From Anaerovibrio lipolyticus (GTDB lineage Bacteria; Bacillota; Negativicutes; Selenomonadales; Selenomonadaceae), in contig NZ_JADYTY010000003.1 of assembly GCF_021531495.1 (NCBI RefSeq), forward strand, positions 1 to 64,000: DNA of 64,000 bases. Direction: 5' to 3'. The notes under the pieces are model-generated. The model had not been told where the DNA came from. It did no database searches and saw only the letters and a program-made list of their open reading frames with translations. Positions 61,925-64,000 of the stretch are shown here, in pieces (the stretch's first letter is position 1; the number at the start of each line of letters is the position of its first letter). Both the position numbers and the translations under genes were made by a program.

Positions 61925-62959
61925 ATGTTGAAAGGGCTTGATGATCGCAAAAAGCGAATTTTGCAGGCTGTAGTTCAGGACTATATATCCTCTGCTGAGC
62001 CTGTAGGCTCTCGAACCTTGGCCAGAAAATATGACCTGGGGGTTAGCTCAGCCACCATCCGCAACGAAATGGCGGATTTGGAAATGCTGGGATATTTGGA
62101 GCATATTCATACCTCCTCTGGCAGGATTCCTTCCTCCAAGGGCTATCGGCTTTATGTGGACTCACTTTTGCCTGTCCAGCCCATGAGCGAGGAGGAAAAG
62201 GCTGTTATCAACAAATGGTACCAAAACAAGGTACAGCAGGTTGATCAGGTTTTTCAGGAAACGGCCAAAATAATCTCTCGGCTCACCAGAAATGTTTCTC
62301 TGGTGTTGGCGCCTCAGATTTCCCAAGCGGCTTTTCGCTGTATGCAGTTTCTGCCCTTAGATGACCATCGGGTTATTGCAGTGCTGATGACAGATGCAGG
62401 CTTTGTGGAAAACAGGATTATGGAAATGCCAGCCGGGGCTGCCTTTGAAGATTTTCAGCGCATGGCAGCAGTGATAAATGGGTGTCTGGCGGGACATACT
62501 CTAGGAGCAATCCAAAAGAGCAGTCTAAAGCAGATTCAGGGAGAGATTGGCGATAGTGGTCTTTATGAATCCGCCCTGCAGCTTATTAACAAGGCTCTGG
62601 ATTCCCAGAAGAAGGAAAGGCTTTATCTGGGAGGCACCACAGAAATGCTGGAGCAGCCTGAGTTCCACAATGTGGACAAGGTAAAGGACTTGCTGATAAT
62701 GCTGGAAAAGGATCAGCTGATGAAGGATATTCTCAAAGCACATTTAGGGGATGGCCTTACCGTCAGCATTGGTCAGGAAAATGATTACAGCGGCATAAAG
62801 GATTGCAGCATTATTACTGCCACCTATCATCTGGATGGGGAGCTGCTGGGATCTATGGCAGTGCTGGGGCCAACCCGCATGGAATATGGCAAGACCATGT
62901 CCTTGCTGAATTATATGAATCAAAATCTCACTGAGGTAATCAAAAGGTTGCATTGGTAG
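61925..62959 (+). CDS. hrcA: Heat-inducible transcription repressor HrcA
   Basis: A 344-residue repressor of class I heat-shock genes. The N-terminal winged helix (RILQAVVQDYISSAEPVGSRTLARKYDLGVSSATIRNEMADLE) recognises CIRCE; the dimerisation and GAF-like domains follow, ending YGKTMSLLNYMNQNLTEVIKRLHW. The perfect CIRCE 18 nt before the start implies autoregulation, with GroEL as a family-known cofactor. AGAGGAGG precedes the ATG. First gene of hrcA-grpE-dnaK. Confidence 0.97.
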   Translation: MLKGLDDRKKRILQAVVQDYISSAEPVGSRTLARKYDLGVSSATIRNEMADLEMLGYLEHIHTSSGRIPSSKGYRLYVDSLLPVQPMSEEEKAVINKWYQNKVQQVDQVFQETAKIISRLTRNVSLVLAPQISQAAFRCMQFLPLDDHRVIAVLMTDAGFVENRIMEMPAGAAFEDFQRMAAVINGCLAGHTLGAIQKSSLKQIQGEIGDSGLYESALQLINKALDSQKKERLYLGGTTEMLEQPEFHNVDKVKDLLIMLEKDQLMKDILKAHLGDGLTVSIGQENDYSGIKDCSIITATYHLDGELLGSMAVLGPTRMEYGKTMSLLNYMNQNLTEVIKRLHW

Positions 62960-62991
62960 GAAAGATAGAAAATATGAAGAGGTGAAGGTTA

Positions 62992-63618
62992 ATGCCTTTG
63001 GAGAATGAAGAAATGAAGAAAAATGAAGATATAGAGCAGCAGACCACTGAGCAAGCTGAGGTAGATACAGCAGAGAACACTACTGAGGAGCCACAGACCG
63101 CCGAAACTCAGGCTGGAGAGGCGGAAGCTTCTCAGGAAGCTGCTGAGGAGGCAGAGGGCCAGGAGGCTGCCGAGGAATTGGAAGCTGTAAAGAAGCAGCT
63201 GTCTGAGGGTGTGGAGCGCATGAAGCGCTTGCAGGCAGATTTTGAGAATTTCCGCCGTCGTACCCGTCAGGAAAAGGAAGAATTGTCCAATATGGTAGTA
63301 CAGGATTTTATCAAGGATCTGCTGCCAATGATTGATAATTTTGATAGAGCTATGGCTGCGGAAGCAGCTGATGGCGCCAAGTTCCAGCAGGGTGTGGAGA
63401 TGATTTACAACCAGCTGGCAGAAATATTGAAAAACAAGGGCTTGGAGAAGATTGACACCACTGATGCCAAATTTGATCCAAATTTCCATCAGGCAGTAAT
63501 GCGGGTGGAAAATCCAGACCTTGAGGATGAATCCATTGCTATGGAGCTGCAAAAGGGCTATATGGTTAAGGGCAAGGTTATCCGTCCTGCCATGGTTCAG
63601 GTTGTAGCAAATAGCTAA
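62992..63618 (+). CDS. grpE: Nucleotide exchange factor GrpE
   Basis: A 208-residue cochaperone that releases ADP from DnaK. A long acidic Glu/Thr/Ala-rich N-terminal tail (about residues 1-65) is followed by the dimer coiled coil (LEAVKKQLSEGVERMKRLQADFENFRRRTRQEKEEL) and the C-terminal beta wing (VMRVENPDLEDESIAMELQKGYMVKGKVIRPAMVQV). AGGTGAAGG precedes the ATG. It lies 32 nt after hrcA and 44 nt before dnaK. Confidence 0.96.
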   Translation: MPLENEEMKKNEDIEQQTTEQAEVDTAENTTEEPQTAETQAGEAEASQEAAEEAEGQEAAEELEAVKKQLSEGVERMKRLQADFENFRRRTRQEKEELSNMVVQDFIKDLLPMIDNFDRAMAAEAADGAKFQQGVEMIYNQLAEILKNKGLEKIDTTDAKFDPNFHQAVMRVENPDLEDESIAMELQKGYMVKGKVIRPAMVQVVANS

Positions 63619-63662
63619 AATAAATTTGTAAAGGTTCTTATTTTATAAGGAGGAAATAGATT

Positions 63663-64000
63663 ATGTCTAAGGTAATTGGTATTGATTTGGGTACTACTAA
63701 CTCTGTAGTATCTGTTATGGAAGGCGGCGAGCCTACAGTTATTACAAATCCAGAGGGTAGCAGAATTACTCCATCAGTTGTTGGCTTCACCAAGACTGGT
63801 GAGCGTCTGGTAGGCCAGCTGGCAAAGCGTCAGGCTGTATCCAACCCTGACCGCACCATTTCTTCTATCAAGCGTCATATGGGTGAGAAGAACTACACTG
63901 TAACTGTTGATGGTAAGAGCTACACTCCACCTGAGATTTCTGCCATGATTCTGCAGAAGCTGAAGGCTGATGCTGAGGCTTATCTGGGTGAAAAGGTAGA
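63663..64000 (+). CDS. dnaK: Molecular chaperone DnaK (partial, cut by window end)
   Basis: Only the first 112 codons are inside the window. The start [31 protein letters not shown] and [21 protein letters not shown] are unmistakable Hsp70 ATPase-domain sequence. AAGGAGG precedes the ATG. It is the third gene of the CIRCE-controlled operon. Confidence 0.98.
   Translation, partial: MSKVIGIDLGTTNSVVSVMEGGEPTVITNPEGSRITPSVVGFTKTGERLVGQLAKRQAVSNPDRTISSIKRHMGEKNYTVTVDGKSYTPPEISAMILQKLKADAEAYLGEKV

Overview
The window looks like a chromosome segment of a diderm, motile, anaerobic Firmicute of the class Negativicutes (Selenomonadales/Veillonellales-type). The evidence is a mix of low-GC Gram-positive gene order and regulation (CIRCE-hrcA-grpE-dnaK, recO-phoH-ybeY-era, mreB followed by flgF/flgG, comEA-comEC, a perfect 7-1-7 Fur box) with outer-membrane machinery (two TolC-like proteins, L-ring and P-ring flagellar proteins FlgH/FlgI, an Mla lipid transporter whose MlaD carries a C-terminal beta-barrel-like tail). 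Glycerol kinase next to a PTS-type dihydroxyacetone kinase would suit a glycerol fermenter such as Anaerovibrio, but the genus is a guess.

Layout. 1-5556: HD hydrolase, SEC-C protein, recO, phoH and an in-frame ybeY-era fusion. 5557-6225: 0.67 kb of non-coding DNA built from nested palindromes. 6226-11749: dgt, then a tripartite TolC/MacA/split-MacB exporter. 11877-17675: mreB and the flagellar rod/ring genes flgF-flgG-flgA-flgH-flgI-flgJ. 17749-21308: two secreted proteins (AMIN + phosphodiester glycosidase; S55-type peptidase). 21474-25679: mlaE-mlaF-mlaD-tolC. 25723-25811: tRNA-Ser(UGA). 25909-28307: aminotransferase and Lrp regulator on the minus strand, divergent from a YhcH-family gene. 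28354-32136: single-chain purL. 32325-40431: accessory block with an AAA-ATPase/PD-(D/E)XK protein and a type I restriction-modification operon hsdM-hsdS-hsdR. 40606-44392: glpK, dhaK, dhaL, dhaM. 44492-47453: EamA exporter, a divergent FtsZ paralog, tcdA. 47668-51139: TAXI-TRAP transporter behind a Fur box. 51278-59338: PAS-GGDEF-EAL protein, queF, comEA-comEC, OPT peptide transporter with a PqqD-like partner. 59625-64000: holA, hemW, then the heat-shock operon hrcA-grpE-dnaK (dnaK cut by the window edge). Nearly all genes are on the plus strand.

The most unusual content is non-coding. A roughly 93-nt structured element occurs twice, in front of recO (2177-2271) and between pqqD and holA (59376-59467). 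The two copies differ by a compensatory base-pair change in a long stem, so the RNA fold looks conserved; I do not recognise it as a known riboswitch or T-box. A separate nested inverted-repeat element of about 170 nt (5938-6106) lies upstream of dgt. A 28-bp sequence at the very start of the window recurs inverted at 5601-5628. Protein-level oddities are the YbeY-Era fusion, the FtsZ paralog with a changed nucleotide-binding signature, the MlaD tail, and a PqqD/RRE-like protein overlapping an oligopeptide transporter gene. No prophage, insertion sequence, CRISPR array or rRNA operon was seen.
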